Shown here: positions 35,558 to 46,802 of the stretch, piece after piece
Layout: each line of letters begins with the position of its first letter
Position numbering within the stretch: the first letter of the stretch is position 1
Assembly (NCBI GenBank): GCA_000827265.1
Contig: KN834776.1
Location: 545,564 to 609,563, forward strand
Reading direction: 5' to 3'
Length of the DNA stretch: 64,000 nucleotides
Origin: Collybiopsis luxurians FD-317 M1
Lineage: Eukaryota > Basidiomycota > Agaricomycetes > Agaricales > Omphalotaceae
The notes under the pieces: model-generated
The model's input: the letters and a program-made list of their open reading frames with translations, nothing else
Databases searched by the model: none
Told to the model about the DNA's origin: nothing
Translations under genes and position numbers: made by a program

Positions 35558-36329
35558 TATGAAATGAAATCAAAGGAAAGTTTGCAGCCAGTTGCCCGGA
35601 GTGATACAGGTTGGAGGAAGATCATTAATAAACATGCATGCGTGTGCTCATCAGGCACAAATCATGCTCGCTTGTAGCTGTTTGTTCTGCTGAGTACCTC
35701 AGTCGCGCGCACACATCTGTCTGCACGCCCACGTGCTTAATCACATGGCAGGCACTGCAACAAAAATTGCAATGTCATTTTTGTCCACTTTTCCACAGCA
35801 TAAACCAGCCCCAACAAGTTGTCATCCACTGCCAACACCTTCTTCTATTCAAGGAGCCATCAATCACAAATAATCTGTTGCTTGGTGCTCATCAATGGAA
35901 CCATCTCCAGTGTGCAAGCAAGGTTTCGCCCACGTGAGTGGAGCCTTTATTTTAATTGTTTCGTACCCTTGCTGATGGGATACGCAAGAACTTAAGGACG
36001 CCCGAGTACCCCGGTCACCGGATGAATGTGCCGTAGCTGAGTCATAGTGAAGTCACTTTCCTCGACTGTTACTTGCTCGTCACTCTGGCCTCCCATAAAC
36101 AGAGTCGATTATTTATGACTGGTGCGTATTCTGATTAGCTATGCATTGTCCATAGGGTTGTGAATATCACATACAACACACAGGGTACGCACGCCCTATA
36201 GTAGGCGCTGTTCATATCAATACAAATAAACAGCGGCGTGGATTCCAAAAGGGAACAGAATTACGCAAAGCACTGTATACAGCCGTTTGCAAATAGTTTT
36301 GCCCATTTGGGTTTTCAATGTACAGGCTC

Positions 36330-36669
36330 TAGTGCTCCGACGGCTGGGCTTAGCTCCACTTGACGTGGCTTCAACTCTGCTTGCAACGGCTCAAGCCGTA
36401 TGGCACTAAATTTAGAAATCTGGAACCTTCGTTTAGCAATACACTTCAGAACTATGGTCAGAGCACTTATTAGAAGCTTGATATGCAGTCATAAACATGC
36501 GAGAATCTTGAGTATAGTGAAATCGGGACATATTCGAAAGAATAATAACTTTGGCTGTGGTCCCTCAACATGGGACGGATCCTGCTCAGCTGTCAACGGC
36601 TGTTCACTAGCTCAGCGGCTCGTAGCTTCGGCTTTGAGCGCTATTTGAAGCCGAGCCGTGGGAGCACTG
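36330..36669. mobile_element. MITE-like inverted-repeat element (about 340 bp)
   Basis: AGTGCTCCGACGGCTGGGCTT at the left (from about 36331) matches the inverted right end AGTGCTCCCACGGCTCGGCTT (to about 36668) with three mismatches. The interior repeats GCTCAGCGGCT- and CAACGGCT-type words and has no coding frame. The ends fit a hAT-type start, but I see no clear 8-bp duplication, so the family is uncertain. Confidence 0.55.
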
Positions 36670-36731
36670 TCAACAGCTGTTTATTTGATACTTGATCCGG
36701 CGCCATATGTAATCAATTGATTGCTTAGGCC

Positions 36732-37231
36732 TCAGGACTCATTTCGATGTTCGTCTCTTCCATCCTTCGCTTTGGCCGCCCAACCTTCGGAAATAGCATT
36801 ATGCTCCACTAAAATGACCAGTACAAAACCTACTGGGGCGTGATTACTATTTTGCGCAAAAGCAGGAGCCCATGCGTTATCGGTTGTAATGCCTCGGATC
36901 AATTCCGCCCAGGTCATGTCGTTCGAAGAATCATGATCATAAGTCTGATCGACTATCTTTTATTACGACTACGACTCCGGTTATGAAATGAACTAACCGT
37001 GACCATGTAGTGCAATTCAGCCTAAGTTGAGCTCGGATTTCGCTAACCCTATGCTACCTTCAACGCCATTTCCAGGGCCACAAACCCGGGAACTTTGTAC
37101 CATTCCATGAGTTCGCGGCTAGCCGTTAACCGTTGCATCATGATGTTGTCTTCGGTCCCTTCGTACAACTTGAACAACGGCACTACATACAGATACAAAC
37201 TCTTTTCTCGGCGATGTATGATCTTATACAA
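36732..37231 (-). CDS. Unrecognised protein, C-terminal two exons (possibly a fragment)
   Basis: The minus strand has two coding-like frames. 37231-37049 carries LFKLYEGTEDNIMMQRLTAS and then ELMEWYKVPGFVALEMALK, ending at a GTAGCA that could be a donor. 36917-36732 and its upstream extension carry SSNDMTWAELIRGITTDNAW, then HAPVGFVLVILVEHNAI, to a stop. A 90-130 bp intron would join them. The regular, motif-like residue pattern suggests real coding, but I do not recognise the family and I cannot find a secure first exon upstream (to about 37500). It may be the end of a gene whose start has decayed. Confidence 0.35.
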
Positions 37232-39227
37232 ACCTTCTTATACTATTCTTTCAAACGTGCGCACAGTCTTGATACAGGTGGCGGGAAACGAATGAGGTTT
37301 AGAGAAGGACGACCTGAAGCGTTGTCCTGGATTTGGTGATATTTTGTGCAGGACGGCGAGCTGGTCGCTTCCGATCGAGTATTCTTAGTATACTGTCATC
37401 TCTCAGTTCTCCGATCTGGTCAGAATTTTCATGGATAGCGTTCACCTTTATCAAGTGCGAATTTTTGAAATCATAGTGGTCCGCGCGGAAGGTAGTCACC
37501 GATCCTTGGATCTACAAAGGCAATTACTATGGCTGCGAAAAAAAAAAGAAAATCCCGTCCAATTCTTTGTTGGTAATGAGCTGGGGCATCATGATTCAGG
37601 TAAGTTCCGCATGAAAGACAGGTGTCGTTCTTTGACTGTTCTATCGATGGTGGTGTTTTTCCTGTCACCCGGAAGGAAGATTGATTTGACCAACCAAACC
37701 CACACGCATTCAATGCACTTTGTAGGAACTCTCCACTATGCAAGAATGACCGCGACAACATGCAGTATGAATTGATCATGGCTTTCTTCTGCCAATAGTT
37801 CACCTCAGAGAGAAAGTTCGTAATCTTTTCGAATCTTCATCCCTGCTGTATTATTGTCCCGTACTTACTCTACACGAGAGCTCAGGATTAAGAATCCTTA
37901 CAGGTTACTTTTAACAGCTTGTTACTGAGAAACTATCCTTCCTGTAGTTGGTATTACTAGATTGCTTAAGGCTTGATCTAGATCCATGTGGACCGCGATT
38001 TGACCACCGATTAACCTCACAGCAAGTCGTAGACATATGTAGTAGATTCTCGAAAGTGGCGCCATGGACTCAAAGACGGATACGAAGGAGAACGTCAAGA
38101 CATTGGCTACTCCTGACATTTGTGACAGATGATTTTTTACTATCGTGTTTTCGAGCCCCAAAGAACTGATATTCCTTATTATACATGTTTCACATTCAAG
38201 CGAGTGCAAATTAACTCTTTCATCCACGTGTGAAAGTGGGCCACCGCGCTGTGCGCGTGGCAGGTACGAGTCCTGAAGGATGAATATTGCATGGAATCCT
38301 AGTGCTGTAAAGTACCTGTGTATTCAAGTACAACCGAAAGGTCCGAAAATAGAGACTGAAAGAGATGGGAAAAAAATTGGATGAAATCAAAGAATCGAAA
38401 AATAAGCGCTATTGACCATCTATGGACGATTAGGTTACTAAAACGGGACTGATAGGACATAAGCGCCCAAGAAAATCCGACCATAAGGACGAGTTTCCTC
38501 CATTTCATTCTGGACTCGTATATTCTTTTCCTGCAGCTGCTGATGGCCTAGCAAGAGTAAAATATCATAACGAGGACTACCATAATCAAGCTGAGGATGC
38601 TCGGAAATTGTACCAAGGTATCGCGCGATTTGTGTACAATTCTCCTATTTGCAAAGTTGGCACCTCACCATAAGTGTTGGTATCCCAAAGACGATATAGC
38701 GTAGTACCCTAGTAGTTGTCATAGACGACCAGATTGCCATCCGTGAAGGAAAGATCTGTATGTAGAAAACAAATCAAAATGATTGGAGCACAGATCATCT
38801 TTCCGGGGAATATATGCTAGGGAGAAAGGAGTGAAATTTTCTCAGCCTAGACATTGTCTCTGTCAAGCTATAATGTGGTGAACCTGGAGAGGCACAAAGT
38901 GATTGAGTTCAGAGAGTACAAATACATATGGATATATAAAAATGTAAGTATGGGTCGAAGAAGGCAAATGTTCTAACGGGCTGCCAAACAGGAACTTACC
39001 GGCGGTCATTCTCAACCGCCTCCATCTGTGATCCATCACTCCATTGATGTCCAACCAAACCTGATAAGATCAAATGCGCGCCATTCACCCTCCCAAGAGT
39101 GACTAACCACATATAGTAACCTTCATCAAACAATTCTGGGAGCCAAAGGACGGTAATATACTGTGTGGGGTAAATAAACCGCCTATAAATATCATCAAAA
39201 CCTTCTCGCGCAGATTCATGAAGAGAA
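37232..39227. other. 2-kb stretch with no supported gene
   Basis: Frames on both strands are short. The minus-strand frame 39277-38996 (93 codons) overlaps the start of the receptor-like copy on the other strand, so I do not call it. Nothing else stands out. Confidence 0.5.
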
Positions 39228-39745
39228 ATGGATTTAAAAGAACGACCCAGCATCGATGTATCTCCCACAAGGCCCATGACCCTAGAAGAGCACCAAGATA
39301 TTACAGCTGCAGGGACAGGTGATTACCTTAACACTATCAACTTGATCTTGGAATATGTTTTCTTTGGAAAGTGTGGGCAATCTCGCTTACTTGTACAATT
39401 AACAACGGTTTCATCTTTTAGGAATTTTTCTTCTAATGTCATTTATTGCTCTTCACTCAGTAATGTATGTAATGGCAAGAATAGCCCTCAACTTATTACA
39501 TGACATTTCCTTATTTCGTCTTCATCACAGACTAAAACCCTGGACCCGCTGGCATATTCTACACCTTGCTTCTCTGGGCTTGGCCTTTGTCTCCTTTAAC
39601 CAGAACACCGTGTATCTTGAAATCATTACCTTCATTTCAAAACCGTTCTATTTTCTTCCAATGCTGGGAGAGCAAGGAGAGATTGAACCTTTTTTCCTTC
39701 TGGATGATTTGGTTGGCTGGTCATTCCTAATTGCTCCCTTATAAT
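39228..39745 (+). pseudogene. Receptor-like multi-helix membrane gene, copy 2 (truncated)
   Basis: The first exon reads PMTLEEHQDITAAGTGDYLN then TINLILEYVFFG, which aligns with LMTPEEQRAINIGGVIDYLS and LLVEFLAFG at 60800. Downstream, in another frame, come PWTRWHILHLASLGLAFVSF and then GEQGEIEPFFLLDDLVGWSF, matching the second and third helices of the 60.7-kb copy. The sequence stops matching at about 39745, before the loop and last helices. Several frame changes cannot be resolved as introns. I regard it as a truncated relic. Confidence 0.6.
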
Positions 39746-41439
39746 TGAAGATATGTGTAAAACTGAACCAAGTGGTAACAATTTTGAGCAGGCTAGGTCT
39801 TGTCCGGTGTCAAGGAGAGTGAACCAATCTGGCTGTAAACCCATGACCGAAAGCCCAGTGCCAAAAAGAAGGGCTCTGATGCAAGCCAAACTTGTTTTGC
39901 AGCGTCTTTATTGGTTTCTGGGTCCTCTGGAGTGCGCCATATCCAGAGACTGTTTGAGAGCTGCAAGCAGGTCATGATTCAGACAATGTACTGCGCAGTG
40001 TAAACTAAGCAAACCTTTCTACCTGGCGTCGCACTTGTGAGATGTTTATGAAGTTTTACGGCGGAAGATATAGCCAAGGGCACAGTCACAGGTAGACATG
40101 CCGCGAGGGTGGAGCGTGTATGAGCAACGTCCATGACTTGTATATGTGACTCTGATGTGCCGCTCATATTCGGATCGCAATATTCAATCTCACTAAGATA
40201 GCTTCTTTCTTGCCTCATTCAGTGTTCTTTTCCTTGCCTCTGTCTTGTGTCTAGCTTTTGTTCTGATTATACAACTACACAGTCTCATAATAGGGTCTAC
40301 CAAATGAATTATCAAATCTCCTTTGTTTCGGGGTCCTCCTGGTCCAACTCACTGCAACTTTTGCTTGTACCACTAGTACATAGTATATCCGAACATTTCA
40401 CACAATATGTGTCCCAGTTCTTAGCCTGTTCATGTGCCATCAATTCATTTTCTGAACTTATGTGCAGCTCAGAACCCGATGCATGGATTTTATGCATACC
40501 CATTCTTTGAAGTTGTAGATTTCTTGAGGTATCTCCATCATGAATGTCCTGATTGAATTGACAGTGAGGAGATAGACCTTATTGGAACTCATCATATCCT
40601 CAAATCGGATTCCAAATCTGCGGGAGGTCATCATCGTTGGTTACATTTCGGACAAACCTTTTTGAGATTTCACGCTTTAAGGCAAATGTTATGACTTTGC
40701 TTTCAAATTGAACATGATAGAATGTACTTGGCAGAATCGTGTAGAGAGCAAGCCAAGTATCTGCTCAAGCGCTCAATGGTTAGCAACTTAGGCATAAGAT
40801 GGCTGACACCATCACGCACAGTGAAATTTATTCCAGAGTAACTATCCGAGTTTCCAAGGATTAAATTTGTGATCTTGAATACAAACAACAGTGTACTCAC
40901 AAAAATCAACGACATGACCCCAAGCATGCTGCTATAGTATAGGAAACAACTCCCTCAACGCTGCACTTCACAGCTCCGTCACGTCTATCACTGAGGGAAC
41001 TGTATGTATGGCACTTAACACCCCATTGCCGTTAGATTAACTTGTAGGACCAATCTAGAGGGGGAAGGTGTAACGGATATGGCTTATCCATCACCTGTGC
41101 ATGCGAGGTACCGGACAGCCGTAGCTAGGAGGGACAGAATAGACCCGGAGAAACTTAGCTCTTATTTCTGTACCCTCACGTTGTCATTCGATACTACTGC
41201 TTAGTTCACGTAGAAATATTTGTCTACTTTAGTAACGAATGAATTGCGAGGGGTACATCGAGCTCAGGCGCACTACGCACCCCTAAACTTACATATTGAG
41301 TTTATGTGCTTTTACACGTTGCTGGTGGATAATAACTAATTTCTAGTACAAGGACAATGTACCCTACATAGCCATGTAATGTGCGTCATCCACTTAAACT
41401 CTTCTGTGTTCAAGAACTGACCTTGTTGGAAGTAGCATC
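39746..41439. other. Stretch without a supported gene
   Basis: Short frames only. A minus-strand frame near 40503-40312 contains a few cysteines (CVKCSDILCT) but no family is recognisable. From about 41290 the sequence belongs to the segmental duplication that carries the lectin-like genes. Confidence 0.5.
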
Positions 41440-42086
41440 CTAAACACAGTTACCTTTGTTCGGATTGAGGGTAAACTGGAACGCTTTATTATCGATATTA
41501 CCATGCCCGCCCTATTGCGAATGACATATGGAGTGAGTTCTAACAATATATATTGTGATGTGATAAATTATTCACCATTGAACATTGGCTGGCAATGGCA
41601 TTTAGCGCCTGTTCGCAGTTGCTCTCATTTGGCACCGAGGCTCCGTTTCCCCTTTTGTTCTTCGCTTTCAAGACGCCTGCGCGCACAAAGGCAACAGAAG
41701 GAAAGTTTATAAAATTAACAAGTTGATGCTGAAAAAGAAGCGAAAATCTTACAACTGAAGCCCTGTGTATCGAAGCAACGGGAAAAAGTATCCTCGACGG
41801 CTATCTAAGGAACGTTGAGTATACGTGACTGGTGACGCAAGGCACAAGCCGTACCGGTAGAACGGCAGCACCAGATTGACAAAAGTTGTTGATGAAGTCG
41901 CTGCAGGCCTTGGCCCCCGTATGGCCGGCAGTGTGGCAGTCCACATTCGCAGTCTGTCCAATTACAGGAGTAGATACCACGGCAAGAGATAACAACACGA
42001 AATTGAGCTGAAGGAGAGAACCACAGGTTAAGAAAACTGGAAGAAATGATTGAGCTAGTACCTGCCTTGCTGAAGTTAAAGAGCAT
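41440..42086 (-). CDS. Small secreted Cys-rich protein, Y3-like glycan-binding family, copy A
   Basis: Five exons on the minus strand (42086-42066, 42007-41855, 41804-41753, 41676-41576, 41511-41440), giving 132 aa. Residues 1-24 form a signal peptide (LNFVLLSLAVVSTPVIGQ). The mature part has eight cysteines in the pattern of the Y3-like fungal lectin family: CSDFINNFC, then DTFSRCF, an NESNC segment, and a final FQFTLNPNKGNC. The first intron starts GC (AAG|GCAGGT) where copies B and C have GT. Members are secreted; Coprinus comatus Y3 binds glycans. A TATA box lies about 70 bp upstream. The exon structure is shared with the other two copies, which confirms the model. The family name is from memory of the motif pattern. 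Confidence 0.82.
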
Positions 42087-42155
42087 ATCTTCAGGTATGT
42101 AGACTCACAAGCTGACGAAGGAATGCAGTCTGGTGGCTCTGAAGTACAGACGCTG

Positions 42156-42164
42156 TTTTTATAC
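42156..42164 (-). promoter_or_regulatory. TATA box of Y3-like gene, copy A
   Basis: On the minus strand GTATAAAAA lies about 70 bases upstream of the ATG. The same box, in the same context (CTGAAGTACA downstream), is present at the other two copies, so it is conserved through the duplication. Confidence 0.6.
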
Positions 42165-43270
42165 CTATCTGCGAGTTGTTACTCCTCTACTATCCTGCCA
42201 CATCTGTATGTACAAAAATTTATATTGGATATACGTTCATCATTCACAATTGCGAGCATCATTTGGATTTTTTCTTTAACGATCAATAAGTGGGTGCGGA
42301 GTCAAAATGCAGCAAGCTACCGCGATGACATTGGATCGTGAAAGAAGGGTCCCGTTTCCAATAGTGTTACATAGTACGACCATCGCTGCAAGACGCTTGC
42401 CAACTGCACCAATGAAATTAAACTAAGTAAGGGAGACGGAGTTTCTTACTTCCGATGACGGTTGTTTTCAGGGTACAATAAGCGTGGAAAATGAAATCTG
42501 CCAAGCAAGCCGCGACTATCCTCCAGCTATTTACTGATGTTTCAGCACTGCCTGATATGGAAATAAGACACTAGTTGATTTTGACGCCTTTGGATGTGCA
42601 AGAACAACATGCTTTCGGCAGCAAAGATCGATACCGCGGAGATATCCAGGACTTAACTACGAGATGCCGCCAGGATACTGACCGGCTCAAAATCACCGGG
42701 GTCGCTATTCCGAAGTTCACTTGCGCTTCATTTCGACTGTCTACCTCTTGGAACAAAGTACCCATATTTGAATCGATTACCTTGTTTAGGAAACTACCGC
42801 CTGCTGCTTGGCAAAGCGACGAGTTCGGGATTTAACTGTAGCCGAATGGATGTGAAGTTTGATGTTAAAGTGACCGCATTCGCGGCAAGCTAGAGATGAA
42901 TTTAGATGAAATAGTATATGTGGCTCATTTTAAAGCATACTGGCTATGCCCGCTGCCACTGCAGGATTGATCGACGAATTGACGGGAATAATACACCGCG
43001 GTCCTCACCCCCTTGAACTACAGAGTGAGTCTCTGAAAGTGGGACACCATAAGTGCATTCTCCCTCCGCTTATGGTATCGTTTTCAATGGGAACAGTTCA
43101 TTTACTGAATCCCGATGATTTCCACCCTAATGTACCCTGTCATCAGCCATTTGCTTGCCTTCGATTGTGGCTCAATCTTGTCCTCAGTCCCTAACAGATA
43201 AAATTTTTATAACAGACCGTCGAAATAGAGCCTGATCTCAACTTAGCTTTCTGATGGTGATTGCCAAGGT

Positions 43271-44600
43271 CTGATGACCCTTATTTCTTATTCACACCCA
43301 TAAGGTCATCTGCATTGTCGTTGGGTACGGAGTATTTAGGATAGGCATGCCAAAAAAAGGAGGGTCGCTGTGTGCAATATGAAGAATAGTTTCTTTGCTG
43401 AGTATCGACTACGAGATGTCTGGAAAGTACTCGGTACTTCATCCATGATCTTCCAGGTTTACACTCATTCTCAACCCTGAACGTTGCTTCGTCATGTTAA
43501 GATGGTGTCTACCGGCATTTAAGAGCAAAAAAAGGACCAGTCAGTGCATCAGACATTCAGGTCGCAGATCCACGTCGCTCGTCTGGGGGCAAGAAGGAAA
43601 CGGATGGGAATGGTAATAGGAGTGAGTGTATACTGAAGTCCGTCCTTGATGACCCAGTGTGAAGATGACAAATATGTTTGGCGAATGACGAGCGTGCCCT
43701 GACCAAAGGGGTTGCTGCCACCTCTGCATCAATATCGAAGGGAAGAGTACTCCAGCGGCACAATGCAGGATGCATGTACGAGTACAGGGCACACGTATGA
43801 TATTGGATTAGTCGTCGCATAGTCATCTGAGGAGTAATCTCATTTCGGGTTGCAGCTACACGCACGCTGCGGTTCATTAACTCATCTTTATTAACGATGT
43901 GAAGCAGGCGAGGCTGAGATGATCATCCATCGGGAAAACCACCGCAGGCACAGATTCGCGGTAAAGTTGCGAATCAAAGTCAATCATGCCACCCGCAACA
44001 CCAATTTTTCATTCCGAGCCAGTACTTTTTAAGTTTTTATGCCTTCTGATTGTCCAGGTAGCCTTACTATGCAGGCTGCATATCAAGTTACGTACAGTGG
44101 AAAAAAATGGTATCTGGTGCCGAGGGTGTGATTTTGTGGATTACCGCGGTCTGCTACTTTATACGGCGCAATGATTATATCTCAACCAAACTGCTTTTGT
44201 GGGACAGTGGTAGAGGCCCCAGAGGGAGTAGGTGCTGATATTCGTGCGGTCGAAGCAGTGCTAACATTAGAATTATCTATGTGGATTTCTCGACGTAATG
44301 TCTATAGAGTTCCTCTTCGTCGTTGTTGGCAACAGTGAGGGGCGACTGATGCAGATTAGTGCCCACCTGATGGTGAAACCAAGTAGCTCCCCGTCCATCC
44401 CACTTGCACACTAAACTGGCGTGGCTCTTTCTGCCTGACTTTCTGAGCGAACTACGAGGTATTATCGGATTCTTTTGATTTGTGACACCGCTTGTATCCG
44501 GTTTCTGTTATTACTCTTATGCGAGCTGGTTCTGGGCTGTCTTCAATCAAGTTTGCACATGGACTTCTCTTGGGTAATTTTTAAAGTCTTGCGTTGGATT
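43271..44600. other. Spacer between duplication copies A and B
   Basis: About 1.3 kb without a supported gene. Frames are short and overlap each other. No transposon ends were found. Confidence 0.5.
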
Positions 44601-44880
44601 CCAGGTTAGTCAGACTCAGTTTGAGGTTGCGTCAAGGTTGAGTGGCGAGGAAGAGAAAGGTACAGTGCATAAATGCTAAAAGGGTCCCAACTGAGAACTG
44701 CCCGAGGAGTCAGACTCATGCTGATGCGTCATGGTGACCTTACGCATTAAGTTCATGTGGTTTACATATTGCCGGTACATAATAACTCATCTTTAGTAGG
44801 AAGACATTACGGCCATATTATGTGCCACACCCACTTCAACTTTTTTGTGTTCAAGAACAGCCGGTGTTGGGAGTAGCATC

Positions 44881-45533
44881 CTAGACACAGTTACCTTTAT
44901 TCGGATTGAGGGAGAACTCAAAAGTGTTATCATCGACATTGCCATGCCCACCCTAATGTGGATAGAATACGGAGGAGTGAGTTCCAATAATATGGTTCGA
45001 TAGTAATAAACCATTCACCATTGGACATCCGCTGGCAACGGCATCTAGCACCCGTTCGCAGTTGCTCTCATTTGGCAACGCGGGGTTGTTTCCCCTTGCG
45101 TTCTTCGCTTTGAGGACGCCTGCACACGGAAACGTAACAGAGAGGAAAGTCGGGAAAGGGTTTGTATTTAGTATTGAGAACTTGAAGGAAGAGAGTATCT
45201 TACAGCTAAAGCCGTATGTATTGTAGCAACGGGAATAGGTATCTAGCACGGCTACCTAAAGCACCTTGAGTAAATGTAGAGACTGACAATTACGAGTCAT
45301 ACCGGGTTAATGGCGGTGCCAGATTGACAAAAGTTGCTGATAAACTGGCTGCAATCACTAGCCCCTCCACGTCCGGAAGTGAGGCAGTTTAAATTCACTT
45401 GCTGTCCAAGTGCAGGGGTAGATACCACAGCAAGAGCCAAGAACGCCAAATTGAGCTAAAGGAGAAAAAAATAGAATAAGAACCTGGAAAGATTTATCAA
45501 GCTAATACCTACCATGTCGCGATTAAAGAACAT
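44881..45533 (-). CDS. Small secreted Cys-rich protein, Y3-like glycan-binding family, copy B
   Basis: Five exons (45533-45513, 45455-45303, 45255-45204, 45119-45019, 44952-44881), each the same length as in copy A, giving 132 aa. Exon 1 encodes MFFNRDM and all introns are GT-AG. The signal peptide is LNLAFLALAVVSTPALGQ. The eight-cysteine pattern is kept (CSQFISNFC, DTYSRCY, NESNCERVLD, FEFSLNPNKGNC). The gene is intact. It lies about 370 bp from the left end of the large transposon, which has displaced its distal upstream region but left the TATA box and about 300 bp of promoter in place. Expression may therefore be altered. Confidence 0.83.
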
Positions 45534-45594
45534 ATCTTCGGATGTGTAGGCTCACGTCGGGATGCAGTCTGGTAGCTCTGAAGTACAAACGCCG

Positions 45595-45603
45595 TTTTTA
45601 TAC
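45595..45603 (-). promoter_or_regulatory. TATA box of Y3-like gene, copy B
   Basis: GTATAAAAA on the minus strand, about 65 bases upstream of the ATG at 45533, in the same context as in copy A. Confidence 0.6.
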
Positions 45604-45900
45604 GTATCGGCGAGGTTTTACTCCTCTGATAATCCAGCGATATCTGGGTGTACAAAAAATTACAGTTGATATGCGTTCATCATTCATTACATTTGAATTT
45701 TGTTCTTGAACATACAAAGTAGATCCGAATTAAAATGCTGCACGCTCCTGCACACGGTCCAACAAATGACTTTGAATCATGAGAGATGAGTTCAACCCTT
45801 CACCTCCTCTATTGCTGGCACGATCTTAGCTGCAAGACGCCTGCCAGTGGGTGGAGAGCCCCTTGGCAGCTTTTCAGCATTCAATTAGTAGGCTGGAATA

Positions 45901-45954
45901 GGGGTTAGTGATTTTAACGAGCGGCCAATCCGAGCTTCCGAGCAAGTACGAGCA
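45901..45954. repeat. Left terminal inverted repeat of the Mutator-like element
   Basis: It starts GGGGTTAGTGATTTTAACG and runs into CCGAGCAAGTACGAGCAA. It matches the inverted right end over about 54 bases with a 1-base gap and roughly nine mismatches. Confidence 0.88.
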
Positions 45955-46017
45955 AGTCCGAGCAAGCCCGAGCAAGTCCGAGCAAGTCCGAGCAAGTCCG
46001 AGCAGGTATGGGCAAGT
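45938..46017. repeat. Left subterminal decamer array
   Basis: About eight units of GAGCAAGTCC/GAGCAAGTAC follow one another at 10-bp spacing, directly continuing from the inverted repeat. They match the unit of the longer right array. No gene is implied by the open frames across it. Confidence 0.85.
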
Positions 46018-46802
46018 ACGGGAATGTCCGAGTAATGTCCAATATGTCAGGTGGGGCTGGGTACTGCACGCTGAGCATCTTTACAGCGCCCCCAGGTAAT
46101 CGATTCAAAGATAATCTGTGGGAAGAAATATCAGAAATAAGCTGAATTGAACAGTGCCCTCTATTTGACTGATTTGACTGGTAATGGGTTTTTGTTCTTT
46201 CATTCAGACAGTCATCATCTCACCTTTGATGTTCATGAATTTTTTACTTCTTTTGACTGTCCACAGCTTCCACGCTCTCTAATCTTCTCTAATCTCTTTT
46301 TTCCAGCCTCATGTTATAGTTCATTACGTGTAGTATAATCTTGAGCCCATGATGTAATGGCACTTTTGCCAAAATGCCGTTACATCATAGGCTTAATGTG
46401 TTAACTGATCGAAGACCACATTCGAAAGCCTATAGGTAAGGGTTTTGGTGGTTTCGTTGAATGTGATGGGTACTACATTTATCGATTAGATCAACTTCTG
46501 ATGATTATTTGCTTCCTGAGTTATATTATTGATATAATTCAGGAGTGCACTATTGCATACCTCTTTGAAAACCTTTAAACCTAGCCAATATTTTGCACGC
46601 AAGAATCTGGTTTGTGCCTGTACTAGATACAGCTTTGACATTACCTTTATGGTACTCACAACCTTTTATCCGGAGGGCGCCTTCAAATGTTTCAGCTTCC
46701 TGCTCAACATTTCTCCATCCTCCGAGTCATGGCTATTCCATTATGCGCCTCACTTGTTCTAGCCCAACTCCTTTCCTACGCTTTTCCCCTTCAATTACGA
46801 AG

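Larger units (their letters stand above)
33414..36275. mobile_element. Tc1/mariner-like terminal inverted repeats around a gapped element
   Basis: The left end CAGTGCTTTGCGTAA (from 33414) and the inverted right end CAGTGCTTTGCGTAA (to 36275) continue for about 60 bp with roughly 80-85% match. Each is flanked by TA (33412-33413 and 36276-36277). CAGTG ends and a TA duplication fit Tc1/mariner. Inside I find exon-like plus-strand text (for example YWERNKAELVCQQHYVLN at about 33845-33900, and ALQKLPNGWVTPLP at about 34195), but I do not recognise a transposase. The interior contains an assembly gap and a duplicated segment. Confidence 0.55.
41290..43270. repeat. Segmental duplication, copy A
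   Basis: This block matches copy B (44600-45900 plus 53711-54765) and, inverted, copy C (57415-59590) over the Y3-like gene and about 1 kb of its upstream flank. Landmarks shared by all three are the gene exons, the promoter text TCTGAAGTACA-ACGC-GTTTTTATAC, TTACTTCCGATGACG, CTGCCTGATATGGA-AT-AGAC and GTGATTGCCAAGGTCTGATGA. No other gene is seen in the flank. Confidence 0.8.

Noticed and set aside
36330..36669. Assignment of the 340-bp inverted-repeat element to hAT
   Set aside because: The ends are compatible but no 8-bp target duplication could be found, so the family is left open.
38996..39277. 93-codon minus-strand frame near the receptor-like copy 2
   Set aside because: It overlaps the plus-strand first exon of that copy, has no recognisable motif and no upstream exon.
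45908..46108. Short frames on both strands over the left decamer array
   Set aside because: Same cause: tandem decamers without stop codons, inside the transposon end.
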